Source: Bacteroidota bacterium (lineage in GTDB: Bacteria > Bacteroidota > Bacteroidia > Bacteroidales > FEN-979). Taken from it: a stretch of DNA of 64,000 nucleotides. The translations under genes were made by a program, and so were the position numbers. The stretch lies in contig JAPLDI010000030.1 of NCBI GenBank assembly GCA_026391795.1, forward strand, positions 40,293-104,292, in the 5' to 3' direction. Below, piece by piece: positions 43,709 through 51,699 of this stretch. The notes beneath the pieces were generated by a model. It saw nothing but the letters and a program-made list of their open reading frames with translations. It did no database searches and was not told the DNA's origin. Within the stretch, counting starts at the first letter, position 1. Every line of letters begins with the position of its first letter.

Positions 43709-45080
43709 GGATTTTCGATCTTAACAGCGCCTCGAATTCAGCAGGCAGGAAATGATTTTCATTGAAGGCGTGAAGGAGGGCGCGGGTATCAAAATTCCTG
43801 TATCGCGAATACATCTCAGAATCGCGGTAAAGCCTGAGGATTTCCGGCAAACTGTTTTCAGGGATCAATTCCAGCGTCATGATAAGCGCCGCATTGACCT
43901 CGTCGATTGTTCCGATACAGTCAAAAGGCTTGGTGACAGTCATGCCCGAAAGCTGCCGGAGCATCGGCCAAAGTTCCGCGTCGGTCAGAAGATTCTTTCC
44001 AAAAACCGACGCCAGCTTTTCCTGGGAAATAAAAGGCGAAAGAATGACATACGTAAACAGGCATTTTGCACAATTCCCGCACCAGGAATCGGTCTTGCTG
44101 CCGACATTGCAACTTTTAAATACATCGAAATATTTCGGGAACCCTGAAAACAGACTGGCGATCTGCAATTCATTCAGGGGCCTGAGGAAGCTGAAATATT
44201 CGATATCGGGAGTGATGAAATGGCTCACGTAATGCCGCATGTCTTCTTCAAATTCCACCGATTTTGAATACTGGTGGTTGATCTCGGATCCTTTCACAGT
44301 CGACTCGTTGGCACTCGATTCGTTGGACAGTGCAATGTATTTTTTTCCTGACAATCCTGCAGCAAGCACCGACACGAAGGCAAGCAAAGCGGAAAAAGGC
44401 GTGTGACCGTTCAGGAACCCTTTTGCATTCAGTTCAAGCAGAACGGGATCAATGGTCCGGTGAACCTCAAAGATCGAATCGTAGTAAAGCCCCATCTTCA
44501 TCACTGTTCCCTTGCTTGCATCCCTCGGATTGACAATCAGCGGGATATTGCCGTTGTCGTTACCCAGGATCTCCAGGGTAACCACCGAATCCTTTCCGCC
44601 GCCAACGGGAACGATGGCCATATTTCCGAGTTGAAGAGAAAAGGGTTGGAATGTTCGCCCGGGTTCACATTCGATCCTGACAAAATCTTCCGGCTTCACT
44701 GTAATCGAGTTCAGGTAAAGGAATTCACCTAACCCCTTATTGTATAGTTTCTGCCACCAGTCAATCTGCTCCGGTGTGAGCGAACGGCCCCGCACGATAA
44801 GCTTCTGCGGACAGGCCGCTTTCCAGTAGCTGATGGATTCAACCATGCCGATCTGGAACAGGATGTTTTCAAGAAATGCATCATTGATGTTCCCCGGAAT
44901 AAAAAAATCCTTCGCAGGGATCATCATGGTGGGATGAAATACATATTTATCCGACAGGGAAAAATGAAATTGTACCCTCAGTCCTTTATCTGAATACTGA
45001 TAATCAAAACCATCGTAAGCCAAAAAAGGATATTCTGCCCTCAGTCTGGTAAATTTTTCGCGGTTGTTGTTTTTTGGCAT
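43701..45080 (-). CDS. murL: MurL: UDP-MurNAc-L-Ala-L-Glu epimerase
   Basis: 459 residues, the length of MurL described in Xanthomonas. Residues 158-165 read PVGGGKDS, an ATP-pyrophosphatase-type loop; 'ALSNESSANEST' follows near residue 250 and a Cys triad C334-C337-C340 ('WCGNCAKC') lies in the C-terminal third, all features of the MurL family. MurL epimerises the terminal L-Glu of UDP-MurNAc-L-Ala-L-Glu to D-Glu with ATP hydrolysis, replacing glutamate racemase (MurI) plus classical MurD. Its stop codon overlaps the murD2 start by 8 bases, so the two are translationally coupled. Divergent from yqgE with closely packed promoters. Confidence 0.88.
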   Translation of the reverse strand: MPKNNNREKFTRLRAEYPFLAYDGFDYQYSDKGLRVQFHFSLSDKYVFHPTMMIPAKDFFIPGNINDAFLENILFQIGMVESISYWKAACPQKLIVRGRSLTPEQIDWWQKLYNKGLGEFLYLNSITVKPEDFVRIECEPGRTFQPFSLQLGNMAIVPVGGGKDSVVTLEILGNDNGNIPLIVNPRDASKGTVMKMGLYYDSIFEVHRTIDPVLLELNAKGFLNGHTPFSALLAFVSVLAAGLSGKKYIALSNESSANESTVKGSEINHQYSKSVEFEEDMRHYVSHFITPDIEYFSFLRPLNELQIASLFSGFPKYFDVFKSCNVGSKTDSWCGNCAKCLFTYVILSPFISQEKLASVFGKNLLTDAELWPMLRQLSGMTVTKPFDCIGTIDEVNAALIMTLELIPENSLPEILRLYRDSEMYSRYRNFDTRALLHAFNENHFLPAEFEALLRSKIHA

Positions 45081-45098
45081 GAAATGATATTAATTTTG
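45064..45098 (+). promoter_or_regulatory. Bacteroidota-type promoter for yqgE
   Basis: -7 box TAATTTTG (45091-45098) with TTG at 45067-45069 (spacing 21) inside the murL coding start. The predicted transcript starts near 45105, 30 bases before the yqgE ATG, which supports ATG 45137 over an upstream in-frame TTG. Confidence 0.6.
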
Positions 45099-45111
45099 CT
45101 TTGTGTGTGTG

Positions 45112-45119
45112 CAAAAGTA
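45112..45119 (-). promoter_or_regulatory. -7 promoter element for murL-murD2
   Basis: CAAAAGTA on the plus strand reads TACTTTTG on the minus strand, an exact -7 match 32 bases before the murL ATG. No -33 TTG is seen. Both predicted transcription starts, for yqgE and murL, fall near 45105, so the two polymerase footprints overlap. Confidence 0.5.
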
Positions 45120-45136
45120 ATAATTTACGACGAATA

Positions 45137-45697
45137 ATGGAAAAGCCCATTATAAAACCACAACAAGGGATGATCCTGATTTCCGAGCCGTCCTTGCGGG
45201 ATTTTTACTTCCGGCAATCGATCGTACTGCTGGCTGAGCATAACAAAGAGGGCTCTTTCGGGATCATCATCAACAAGCCCATTGAAGCCCAGCTGAACGA
45301 CATCCTGAAGGACTTTCCCGATTTCGATGCCCCGGTTTTCCTTGGAGGACCTGTGAAGACCGACAGCATTTTCTTCCTTCATACCAAGCCCGACATCGAC
45401 GACAGTATTGAGATCATGAATGGATTGTACTGGGGAGGGGATATTGAAACCATCCGGGAGATGATCAACCTGAAGAAAATCACTGAAAATGATATCCGTT
45501 TTTATGTAGGTTACTCCGGGTGGGACCCTGCACAGCTTGATCGTGAGATCAGCGAAAAATCCTGGATCCTTTCCCATACCACCGTTGAAGAGGTCATCAA
45601 CCCCAACCCCCAGAACCTCTGGCGGACACATCTCAGGAATATGGGAAAAGATTATGCATTGTGGGCCAACTTCCCCACCGACCCGTCATTTAACTGA
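45137..45697 (+). CDS. yqgE: YqgE/AlgH family protein
   Basis: 186 residues from ATG 45137 ('MEKPIIKPQQGMILISEPSL'). Family signatures: 'GMILISEPSLRDFYFRQSIVLLAEHN' at the start, 'GSFGIIINKPI', 'VFLGGPVKTDSIFFLHT', and 'RFYVGYSGWDPAQLDREI'. The function of YqgE/AlgH is not well defined; in Pseudomonas AlgH was linked to alginate regulation, and YqgE commonly neighbours yqgF elsewhere, but not here. Divergent from murL with shared control region. Confidence 0.93.
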   Translation: MEKPIIKPQQGMILISEPSLRDFYFRQSIVLLAEHNKEGSFGIIINKPIEAQLNDILKDFPDFDAPVFLGGPVKTDSIFFLHTKPDIDDSIEIMNGLYWGGDIETIREMINLKKITENDIRFYVGYSGWDPAQLDREISEKSWILSHTTVEEVINPNPQNLWRTHLRNMGKDYALWANFPTDPSFN

Positions 45698-45753
45698 GAT
45701 CAGAGGTCGGAAATCGGAGGTCGGAGTTCTGATCTCTGACCTCCGGCCTCCGA
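45694..45753. repeat. Inverted GAGGTCGG-type short repeats after yqgE
   Basis: GAGATCAGAGGTCGG-type units (about 45694-45725) are followed by their approximate reverse complement CTGATCTCTGACCTCC (about 45729-45750), so the tract can fold into a long imperfect hairpin between yqgE and the Dabb gene. It may end the yqgE transcript, but there is no T run. Confidence 0.65.
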
Positions 45754-45779
45754 ATTCAGATACCTTTTAACCGAAAAAT

Positions 45780-46082
45780 ATGATCCGTCACCTCGTTATG
45801 TTCAAGCTCCGGGAATTCACAACTCCGGAAGAAAAGACGATCGCCACCGAAACGGTCAGGGCAGAACTGCTGGCTTTGAAAAAAAAGATCCCCGTCATCC
45901 TGGAATTCGAGGTGGGTATCAATTTCACTGAGGGTGATGCAGCTTACGACCTCGTGATCAATTCATCCTTCTCATCAAAGGAAGATCTGAAACGCTACCA
46001 GGTACATCCCGACCACCAGGCGTTCATCCGCTTCAACAAAGACTATTCTGCGAAAAAAGCAATCGTCGACTATGAATATTAA
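45780..46082 (+). CDS. Dabb (stress-responsive A/B barrel) domain protein
   Basis: 100 residues, a single ferredoxin-like Dabb domain: 'MIRHLVMFKLREFT' at the N-terminus, 'IPVILEFEVGINF' in the middle, and 'YQVHPDHQAFIRF' toward the C-terminus, the family's usual hallmark. The biochemical role of bacterial Dabb proteins is mostly unknown. It lies 57 bases upstream of the hpdB gene on the same strand, but the strong promoter between them makes co-transcription only partial. Confidence 0.88.
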   Translation: MIRHLVMFKLREFTTPEEKTIATETVRAELLALKKKIPVILEFEVGINFTEGDAAYDLVINSSFSSKEDLKRYQVHPDHQAFIRFNKDYSAKKAIVDYEY

Positions 46083-46089
46083 CGGATCA

Positions 46090-46121
46090 TTTGGATACAA
46101 ATGTCAATATTGGTATATTTG
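46090..46121 (+). promoter_or_regulatory. Bacteroidota-type promoter for hpdBCA
   Basis: -33 box TTTG (46090-46093) and -7 box TATATTTG (46114-46121) with 20 bases between, one of the best matches in the window. The predicted transcript starts around 46128 inside a perfect inverted repeat that abuts the ATG at 46139. Confidence 0.75.
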
Positions 46122-46138
46122 CTGCGTAACTCCGCAGC
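46121..46138 (+). promoter_or_regulatory. Inverted repeat (GCTGCG-6-CGCAGC) between -7 box and hpdB start codon
   Basis: GCTGCG (46121-46126) and CGCAGC (46133-46138) form a perfect 6-bp inverted repeat with a TAACTC centre. It starts on the last base of the -7 box and ends on the base before ATG, so as DNA it would overlap the transcription start and as RNA the 5' end of the message. An operator or initiation-control element is inferred, not shown. Confidence 0.5.
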
Positions 46139-48817
46139 ATGAAATCACCTGAACCCCCTCTGAAAGAAGCCATCAATTATTATGGCCACAAACCCGTTGA
46201 AAGCATAGAAAACCGGGAAGCCAAGCGTTCGCCCGGGGCCCGTGCAAACAAAGCCCGGGAGCTTTACTTCGAAGCAAAGTCATCCGCCTCCGTTGAGTTT
46301 CCTTACTGGTATACCCGCCGTTGGGAAGAACTGGAGGGAGAGATCCCCATCGTCCGCCGCGGGGAGGCCATGAAAGCCGCATTCGAACACCTTACACCGG
46401 TGATCTATCCGGGCGAATTGCTTGTGATGGGAAAAGCTGCTTACCTCCGAGGTTCCTATCCTATGCCCTGGCTCTCCGAAGCCTTCTTCATGGCCGCGGA
46501 AGACAAACTTTACAAAGAGGCAATGGAATCGGGAAAACTTACAGCCGACAGTTTCACAACCGTTGGAAAAGGCGGCGGTAATGTTACCCAGAGCAGCGGG
46601 AATGTGATCTCCATTGCCGGGAAATTCGGACTGCGGAAAGAAGAATTGCCGATCCTGATGGAGGTGGCAAAAAAATGGAAAGATAAATCGGTTGACGATA
46701 TCGGTCATAAATACGAACAGCTGGTTCCGGGATACAAGGAGAAAGAGGCCCTCATGCGTTCGGTGATCTGCATGTTCGATTCGGGATATACCCTGCCGCA
46801 GGGACGCGAAGTCGTCAATTTTTATTATCCGCTTCAATATGGGATCGACGGCATCATCCGGATCTGTGAAGAGGGGATAAATGAAACAGCAGGTTCACCC
46901 GGCATGGACCGGATCTATTTCTACCACGCGGTGATCCTGATGCTGAAAGGATTGCAAAGCTGGATCCGCAATCATGCCGAAGAAGCAAGGTTCCTTTCCT
47001 CCCTGGAGAAAGATGAAAAGCAGAAACAGGAATTCGATGAGATCGCCGGAAGGCTGGAATGGCTCTCCACGAGCCGTCCGCGTAATTTCCATGATGCCCT
47101 TCAGATGATCTGGATCTTTCATACTGCCGTCCTGAATGAAGATGCCATCTCGGGGCTCTCCCCCGGCCGGGTGGGTCAGGTTCTCTATCCATACTGGAAA
47201 AGAGACATTGAAAACGGCACCATCGACCGCGAGAAAACACTTGAGCTTCTGGAATGCATGCGGATCAAGTTTACCGAGATCGATTGTTTTGCCTCGATGG
47301 GAGTCGTGGGGGGTGTGCTTTCCGGTAACACCTTCAATAATCTCTGTATCGGAGGATTGAAAAAAGACGGCACCCAGGCTTCGAATGAACTCGAAATGCT
47401 GATCATGGAGGCCGGGATCACCTGCGATACGCCTCAGCCAACACTTTCCCTTCTCTATGACGAAAAACTGCCGGAAGAATTCCTGATGAAAGGGATCGAA
47501 TGTACCAAAATCGGTACCGGTTACCCGGCATGGGTCAACAACCAGGTTGCCATGGAATTCCTTCTGAGCAACTACGGACATGAAGGCATGCAGATGGAAG
47601 AAGCCCGCGCCTGGTCGATTGGCGGATGCCTCGAAACCTCACCCGGAAGCTGGATGCCGCTCGAACTCGACGGAGAAACCTGCTGGATCCCCGGCGGATC
47701 GGCCCCGGCAACAAGCGTTGGTGTTCACTTCCTTTCCCTTCCGAAACTGCTCGAAGTCACCCTGTTCGACGGTTTAGACATGCGTAGCGGGGAACGGATA
47801 TTCCCTTCCCACGGATATGCGCTGAATTCCTATGATGAACTCTGGAGTGCTTTCAAAACCTATTTTCACAGGGCCGTCCATGTTCTGACCCTGACGAACA
47901 ACATCCAGCATGATGCCTGGCGAAAGATCTCCCCTTCGCTGGTCAACTCCATGCTCAAGCCCGATTGCCTTAAAAACGGGAAAGATATCGGACAGATGGG
48001 AAGCCGTTATAACACAACCTTCAATGTTGAATCCTGCGGAACGGCTAACCTGGTAAATTCACTGGCTTCGCTAAGGAAGAATGTTTACGATGATAAAAAA
48101 TATTCCCTGGCTGATTTCCGGAATGCGATCCTTGCAAATTTTGGATTCAAAACCGCCCAGGAAACCGGTTCTTATTCGCTGATCGACCAGGTTGCTACAG
48201 AAGATTATCATAACTGGAAGCACATTCATAAAGCCGGTCTCGATGCACCCAAATTCGGCAACGATGATGCCTATGTTGACCGGATCATGGCCGACTGGGA
48301 AAACTGGTTCTGCACGATGACGCACGAGTTCCGGTCACTCTATGATCAGCCGCTCTATGCCTGCCAGATCTCTGTCTCTACGCATGGCCCGATGGGAGCT
48401 GTGACCATGGCTTCCCCTGACGGACGGCTCAGCGGTACAACTTTCTCTGACGGATCTGTTTCGGCATATCCGGGCACGGACAGGAACGGCCCCTACGCGC
48501 TGTTTGAATCGGCTTCCTGCTGGGACCATTCCCTTTCACAGAACTCCCAGATGAATATGAAAATCCACCCCTCCGTTGTAAAAGGCAGGGAAGGTTCACG
48601 GAAGTTTCTTGAACTGATCCGTGCATATATGCGGAAAGGAGGATTTCATGTCCAGTTCAATATTGTTGATTCCCGAATGCTGAAAGAGGCGCAGGCAGAA
48701 CCGGATAAATTCCGGAGTCTCCTTGTCAGGGTTGCAGGTTTCACCCAATACTGGGTGGAACTCGGCAAACAGATCCAGGATGAAGTGATCTCACGGACAG
48801 AATATGAAGAATTGTAA
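46139..48817 (+). CDS. hpdB: 4-Hydroxyphenylacetate decarboxylase, glycyl-radical large subunit
   Basis: 892 residues, pyruvate-formate-lyase-like barrel. The radical site is Gly867 in 'VRVAGFTQYW'; the thiyl Cys497 and Glu499 lie in 'SIGGCLETS'. Taking remembered active-site residues of Clostridium scatologenes HpdB (Ser344, Phe405, Cys503, Glu505, His536, Glu637, Gly873), every one is present here at exactly six positions less: Ser338, Phe399, Cys497, Glu499, His530, Glu631, Gly867. That constant offset, plus the next small gene resembling HpdC, supports decarboxylation of 4-hydroxyphenylacetate to p-cresol. Alternative: a related arylacetate decarboxylase. The activator hpdA and small subunit hpdC follow; a strong promoter with an inverted repeat precedes. 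Confidence 0.85.
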   Translation: MKSPEPPLKEAINYYGHKPVESIENREAKRSPGARANKARELYFEAKSSASVEFPYWYTRRWEELEGEIPIVRRGEAMKAAFEHLTPVIYPGELLVMGKAAYLRGSYPMPWLSEAFFMAAEDKLYKEAMESGKLTADSFTTVGKGGGNVTQSSGNVISIAGKFGLRKEELPILMEVAKKWKDKSVDDIGHKYEQLVPGYKEKEALMRSVICMFDSGYTLPQGREVVNFYYPLQYGIDGIIRICEEGINETAGSPGMDRIYFYHAVILMLKGLQSWIRNHAEEARFLSSLEKDEKQKQEFDEIAGRLEWLSTSRPRNFHDALQMIWIFHTAVLNEDAISGLSPGRVGQVLYPYWKRDIENGTIDREKTLELLECMRIKFTEIDCFASMGVVGGVLSGNTFNNLCIGGLKKDGTQASNELEMLIMEAGITCDTPQPTLSLLYDEKLPEEFLMKGIECTKIGTGYPAWVNNQVAMEFLLSNYGHEGMQMEEARAWSIGGCLETSPGSWMPLELDGETCWIPGGSAPATSVGVHFLSLPKLLEVTLFDGLDMRSGERIFPSHGYALNSYDELWSAFKTYFHRAVHVLTLTNNIQHDAWRKISPSLVNSMLKPDCLKNGKDIGQMGSRYNTTFNVESCGTANLVNSLASLRKNVYDDKKYSLADFRNAILANFGFKTAQETGSYSLIDQVATEDYHNWKHIHKAGLDAPKFGNDDAYVDRIMADWENWFCTMTHEFRSLYDQPLYACQISVSTHGPMGAVTMASPDGRLSGTTFSDGSVSAYPGTDRNGPYALFESASCWDHSLSQNSQMNMKIHPSVVKGREGSRKFLELIRAYMRKGGFHVQFNIVDSRMLKEAQAEPDKFRSLLVRVAGFTQYWVELGKQIQDEVISRTEYEEL

Positions 48818-48831
48818 CATCCCCGGAAACC

Positions 48832-49080
48832 ATGGAAAACAATTGTAAAGATTGTAAGTATTACCTTCCTGTAGATGTTTTTAGAGGAATGTGTAAGCGC
48901 GACAAGACCAACATCGGACCGGACCACGAGATATGCGCTAAATTCGACCGGTTGCCAAAATGCAAGTTTTGCCAGAAATACAAGGCTGAAAAAGAATTCC
49001 TTGGAAGCTGCCTTGGAAACACCATCGCTTACCCCGATATGAATGCATCCAAATGTGCGGGATTTGAATGGGTCCGGTAA
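48832..49080 (+). CDS. hpdC: 4-Hydroxyphenylacetate decarboxylase small (Fe-S) subunit
   Basis: 82 residues with eight Cys at 5, 8, 21, 35, 44, 47, 60 and 75, enough for two [4Fe-4S] clusters, in the order known for HpdC: CxxC...GMCKRDK...C, then 'LPKCKFCQKY', 'GSCLG' and 'SKCAGFE'. The clostridial HpdC has a His as one ligand of the first cluster (HSDC, from memory); here that position is Cys5 (CKDC), so the first cluster would be all-Cys. The subunit stabilises HpdB and may tune the radical. It is translated 14 bases after hpdB and overlaps hpdA by 13 bases. Confidence 0.85.
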   Translation: MENNCKDCKYYLPVDVFRGMCKRDKTNIGPDHEICAKFDRLPKCKFCQKYKAEKEFLGSCLGNTIAYPDMNASKCAGFEWVR

Positions 49081-50003
49081 AGCTAACCGAAGCTATCCTC
49101 TTCGACATCCAGGGTTTTTCAGTTCATGACGGACCCGGCTGCAGGACATTACTATTCCTGAAAGGATGTTCCCTCCAATGCAGCTGGTGCTCAAACCCCG
49201 AAGGTCTGCTCCCCTTTCCCGAACCTCTGTACAATTCTTCCAAATGCATCTTTGACAACCTGTGTACTGGCGCCTGCCCAAGGGATGCCATTACCCCCGG
49301 AGATCAGACCCTCTGCTTTGATCGTGAAAAATGCCATGACTGCACTACCTATGAATGTTCAAAAGCATGTTGTACCGGAGCATTAAAAATCGGGGGATAC
49401 CGGATTTCGGAAGAGGAATTAATGAGGAAGATCCGGCGCGACCGCCAGTATTGGGGCAGCAACGGGGGCATCACACTGACCGGAGGAGAACCCTTTCTTC
49501 AGCCATCCGTCGTCAGCTCATTCTTAAAAAAATGTCACCTTGCCTTCATTCATACTGCTGTTGAGACCTGCGGAAATATTTCCTGGAAAAATATCGAACC
49601 GTCACTCGCGTATCTTGACTGGATATTTTTTGATCTCAAACAGATGGATGATGTCCGGCATATTGCCATGACCGGGGCAAGTAATAAACTGATCCTGGAG
49701 AATGCCCGGAAACTTGCAACGGCATTTCCCGGCAGGCTGGTTTTCAGGATGCCTGTTATTCCGGGATTCAATGATGACGGGGAACACATCGTTCAGCTCT
49801 GCGCATTCCTGAATTCCATAAAAAAAGATGAGATCAACATCCTCCCTGTTCATCACCTTGGAAGGGAGAAGTACAACCTGATTGGCAGATCGTATTACAC
49901 CGACAATTTCACACCCCCTGAAAAAGAATCGCTTGCACACATTCAGTCTGTATTCACCAGTCACGGGATCAGATGCTATGTCGGAACGGATACCCCGTTT
50001 TAA
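49068..50003 (+). CDS. hpdA: Glycyl-radical-activating enzyme for HpdB
   Basis: 311 residues. Radical SAM motif C34-x3-C38-x2-C41 ('GCSLQCSWC'), followed by an inserted ferredoxin-like part with CIFDNLCTGAC and 'CHDCTTYECSKACC', the two extra cluster sites typical of arylacetate- and glycerol-type activators; 'NGGITLTGGEPFLQ' and 'VIPGFNDD' are further family motifs. It generates the Gly867 radical in HpdB. The start at 49068 overlaps the end of hpdC by 13 bases, indicating coupled translation. Followed by a terminator-like hairpin for the opposite strand. Confidence 0.92.
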   Translation: MGPVKLTEAILFDIQGFSVHDGPGCRTLLFLKGCSLQCSWCSNPEGLLPFPEPLYNSSKCIFDNLCTGACPRDAITPGDQTLCFDREKCHDCTTYECSKACCTGALKIGGYRISEEELMRKIRRDRQYWGSNGGITLTGGEPFLQPSVVSSFLKKCHLAFIHTAVETCGNISWKNIEPSLAYLDWIFFDLKQMDDVRHIAMTGASNKLILENARKLATAFPGRLVFRMPVIPGFNDDGEHIVQLCAFLNSIKKDEINILPVHHLGREKYNLIGRSYYTDNFTPPEKESLAHIQSVFTSHGIRCYVGTDTPF

Positions 50004-50033
50004 AAAAGATCCCCTCCAGATGATCTGAAGGGG
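50003..50033 (-). terminator. Intrinsic terminator for the DUF6600-like gene
   Basis: Stem halves 50011-50021 and 50023-50033 (CCCCTCCAGAT and its partner with one mismatch) form an 11-bp hairpin. Read on the minus strand it is followed by TCTTTTTT, the T run of an intrinsic terminator. On the plus strand the hpdA stop codon lies within the same stretch, so the hairpin may also end the hpd transcript. Confidence 0.6.
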
Positions 50034-50070
50034 ACCCGATATCGTTCCTGAAGATTTTGTTATTCAAGAC

Positions 50071-51426
50071 TTAGTGACCTCGTTTACCAGGTTCACTTTT
50101 TTCGTTATTAGCCGGAGCCGTTGTCGTGCTCTTTTTCACTTCATCTGTCTTGCCTTGTGTGGAGTGTGTGGAGTTCGTCTTCGAAGGCTGAGCGTTTGGC
50201 TGAGGTTTCGGAGCAGGGGCACCCGTCTGTTTTTGTCCGGAAGGCGGCTGTTTTTTAGTCTCTGCAGGGGGCTGTTGCTTCCTGGTCTCAACAGGCGGCT
50301 GTACATTTTGTTTCTGATTTGATTGTTCCCTGTTGCGGGTTTCAACCGGTGGCTGCTGTGGGCGGGGCTGACCTGAGGGTTCAACCTTCGTGGAAGATTC
50401 CTCGTTTTTTTGTCCGCTGACAGTACCCTGGCTCTGGGTTTTCCCTGCAGACCCCGGATCCACCTGGTTTACCTTGCTGCTGTTGCTGTTCTGGTTCACC
50501 TGGTCATTTCTCTCGTATTTGGGAGGAAGGGTGTGAGCGGGGGGTTGTGTTTTTTCGCTGCCCGTCTTTTGGTTGGTGCTGATCGAAGTACGGGTCAGAT
50601 CTCCTTTCATCCGCTCTGAGGCCGGTTTGATGGTCTCTCTTGCAGCGATCTTAACCGGTACAGGCTGAGGAGCGCTGACATCTTCACGGTACACAGGGGG
50701 TTTGTAAATCTGAACTTTACCCTTATCGACAATGGTTTTTCCCGGCTTTGTGTTGTCTTCAACCGGCATCGGCTTGATGCTGCGCCCGGTTACCTTCCTC
50801 ACCTCTTTAGCATCCGGACCGGTACCCCAGGTGACTTTGGTGCTGTTGTCGACACGGGTATTTTCTATGTTCCTTGATTGAACGACCAGGTCATGGTTTT
50901 CACGACGTCCTATATAATACCGGTCGAGGTCATTACGGTCAAAATCGCGGTTTCTAACAAACATCCAACGGTCGTCGGGCATGAAGAAGTTAATGTTGAA
51001 ACTCATCAGGATAGTCATGCCGGGACCGAGAGGTGCCCATCCGTAATAATCATTACATCTCCTCCAGGTCACCCATGCCGGACCCCATTCATTGCCGGGA
51101 ACCCAGATCCAGCCATAATAGTTATCGTAGTTCCAGCGCCCGTAGTGGAAAGGAGCCCAGCCCCAGGGATAATTGGAGACCCATGTCCATCCAAAATTGG
51201 TCAGTACCCAATGCCCGTTCGTACCATAAGGATAAAACCCTGCAGATTCATCAGGGATCCAGACATATCCGTAACTGTCATCGTAGATCCATGCTCCGTA
51301 AGGGCTCAACTGATCATAAAATACCTGGAAACTAATTCCAGGAAATTGTGCTGCTGCTCTCTGTGGCATCATCCATGCTCCTGTGCTCATCAGGACAATC
51401 ATGGCAATTTTCGCTAGTGTTTTCAT
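50071..51426 (-). CDS. Secreted DUF6600-like protein with long Pro/Gln/Lys tail
   Basis: 451 residues from ATG 51426 (the frame is open further upstream through a repeat tract). Signal peptide 1-27 ends 'RAAAQ'. The N-terminal half (30-170) has repeated Trp/Tyr-rich units such as 'YGAWIYDDSYGYVWIPDE', 'NFGWTWVSNYPWGWAPFHYGRW', 'YYGWIWVPGNEWGPAWV', the pattern I recall for DUF6600 proteins. The last 200 residues are low complexity, rich in Pro, Gln, Lys, Ser and Thr ('QPPVETRKQQPPAETKKQPP'), likely unstructured. No enzymatic motif; a cell-envelope or structural role is possible. Confidence 0.75.
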   Translation of the reverse strand: MKTLAKIAMIVLMSTGAWMMPQRAAAQFPGISFQVFYDQLSPYGAWIYDDSYGYVWIPDESAGFYPYGTNGHWVLTNFGWTWVSNYPWGWAPFHYGRWNYDNYYGWIWVPGNEWGPAWVTWRRCNDYYGWAPLGPGMTILMSFNINFFMPDDRWMFVRNRDFDRNDLDRYYIGRRENHDLVVQSRNIENTRVDNSTKVTWGTGPDAKEVRKVTGRSIKPMPVEDNTKPGKTIVDKGKVQIYKPPVYREDVSAPQPVPVKIAARETIKPASERMKGDLTRTSISTNQKTGSEKTQPPAHTLPPKYERNDQVNQNSNSSKVNQVDPGSAGKTQSQGTVSGQKNEESSTKVEPSGQPRPQQPPVETRNREQSNQKQNVQPPVETRKQQPPAETKKQPPSGQKQTGAPAPKPQPNAQPSKTNSTHSTQGKTDEVKKSTTTAPANNEKSEPGKRGH

Positions 51427-51477
51427 GGCTTTAATGTTTGTTGCCTCTTTCGCTACAACCTTCGTGCCAAAAAATAG

Positions 51478-51612
51478 TGAGAGGTGAGACGTGAGAAGTA
51501 AGAGGATTGAGGATGGAAGACGAAGGACTGAGGTCAGAGGTCGGAGGATGAATAATAGTGACTGCAGACTGCCGACTGAGGACGGAAGTCTGAGGTCAGA
51601 AAACGGAAAAGT
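51478..51612. repeat. Degenerate GAGGTCGGAGG/GAGGATGGAAG short repeats
   Basis: Most of the 273-base gap before the BNR-repeat gene is a mosaic of GAGGTGA, GAGGATT, GAGGTCA, GACTGCC and GAGGTCAGA units with 7- to 9-base periods. The rest (51613-51699) is AT-rich and probably holds the promoter, although no exact -7 match was found. No gene is seen. Confidence 0.65.
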
Positions 51613-51699
51613 ACTGTATCGGGAAAAGATATTTTGTATCTTTATAGACAAGTAACCGTATCCTGTTTTCATCCAAAGTATGTTCAAACAAAATAAAAT

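Noticed and set aside
45694-45753. Intrinsic terminator after yqgE
   Set aside because: The inverted short repeats can fold, but there is no T run, and they belong to the general intergenic repeat family.
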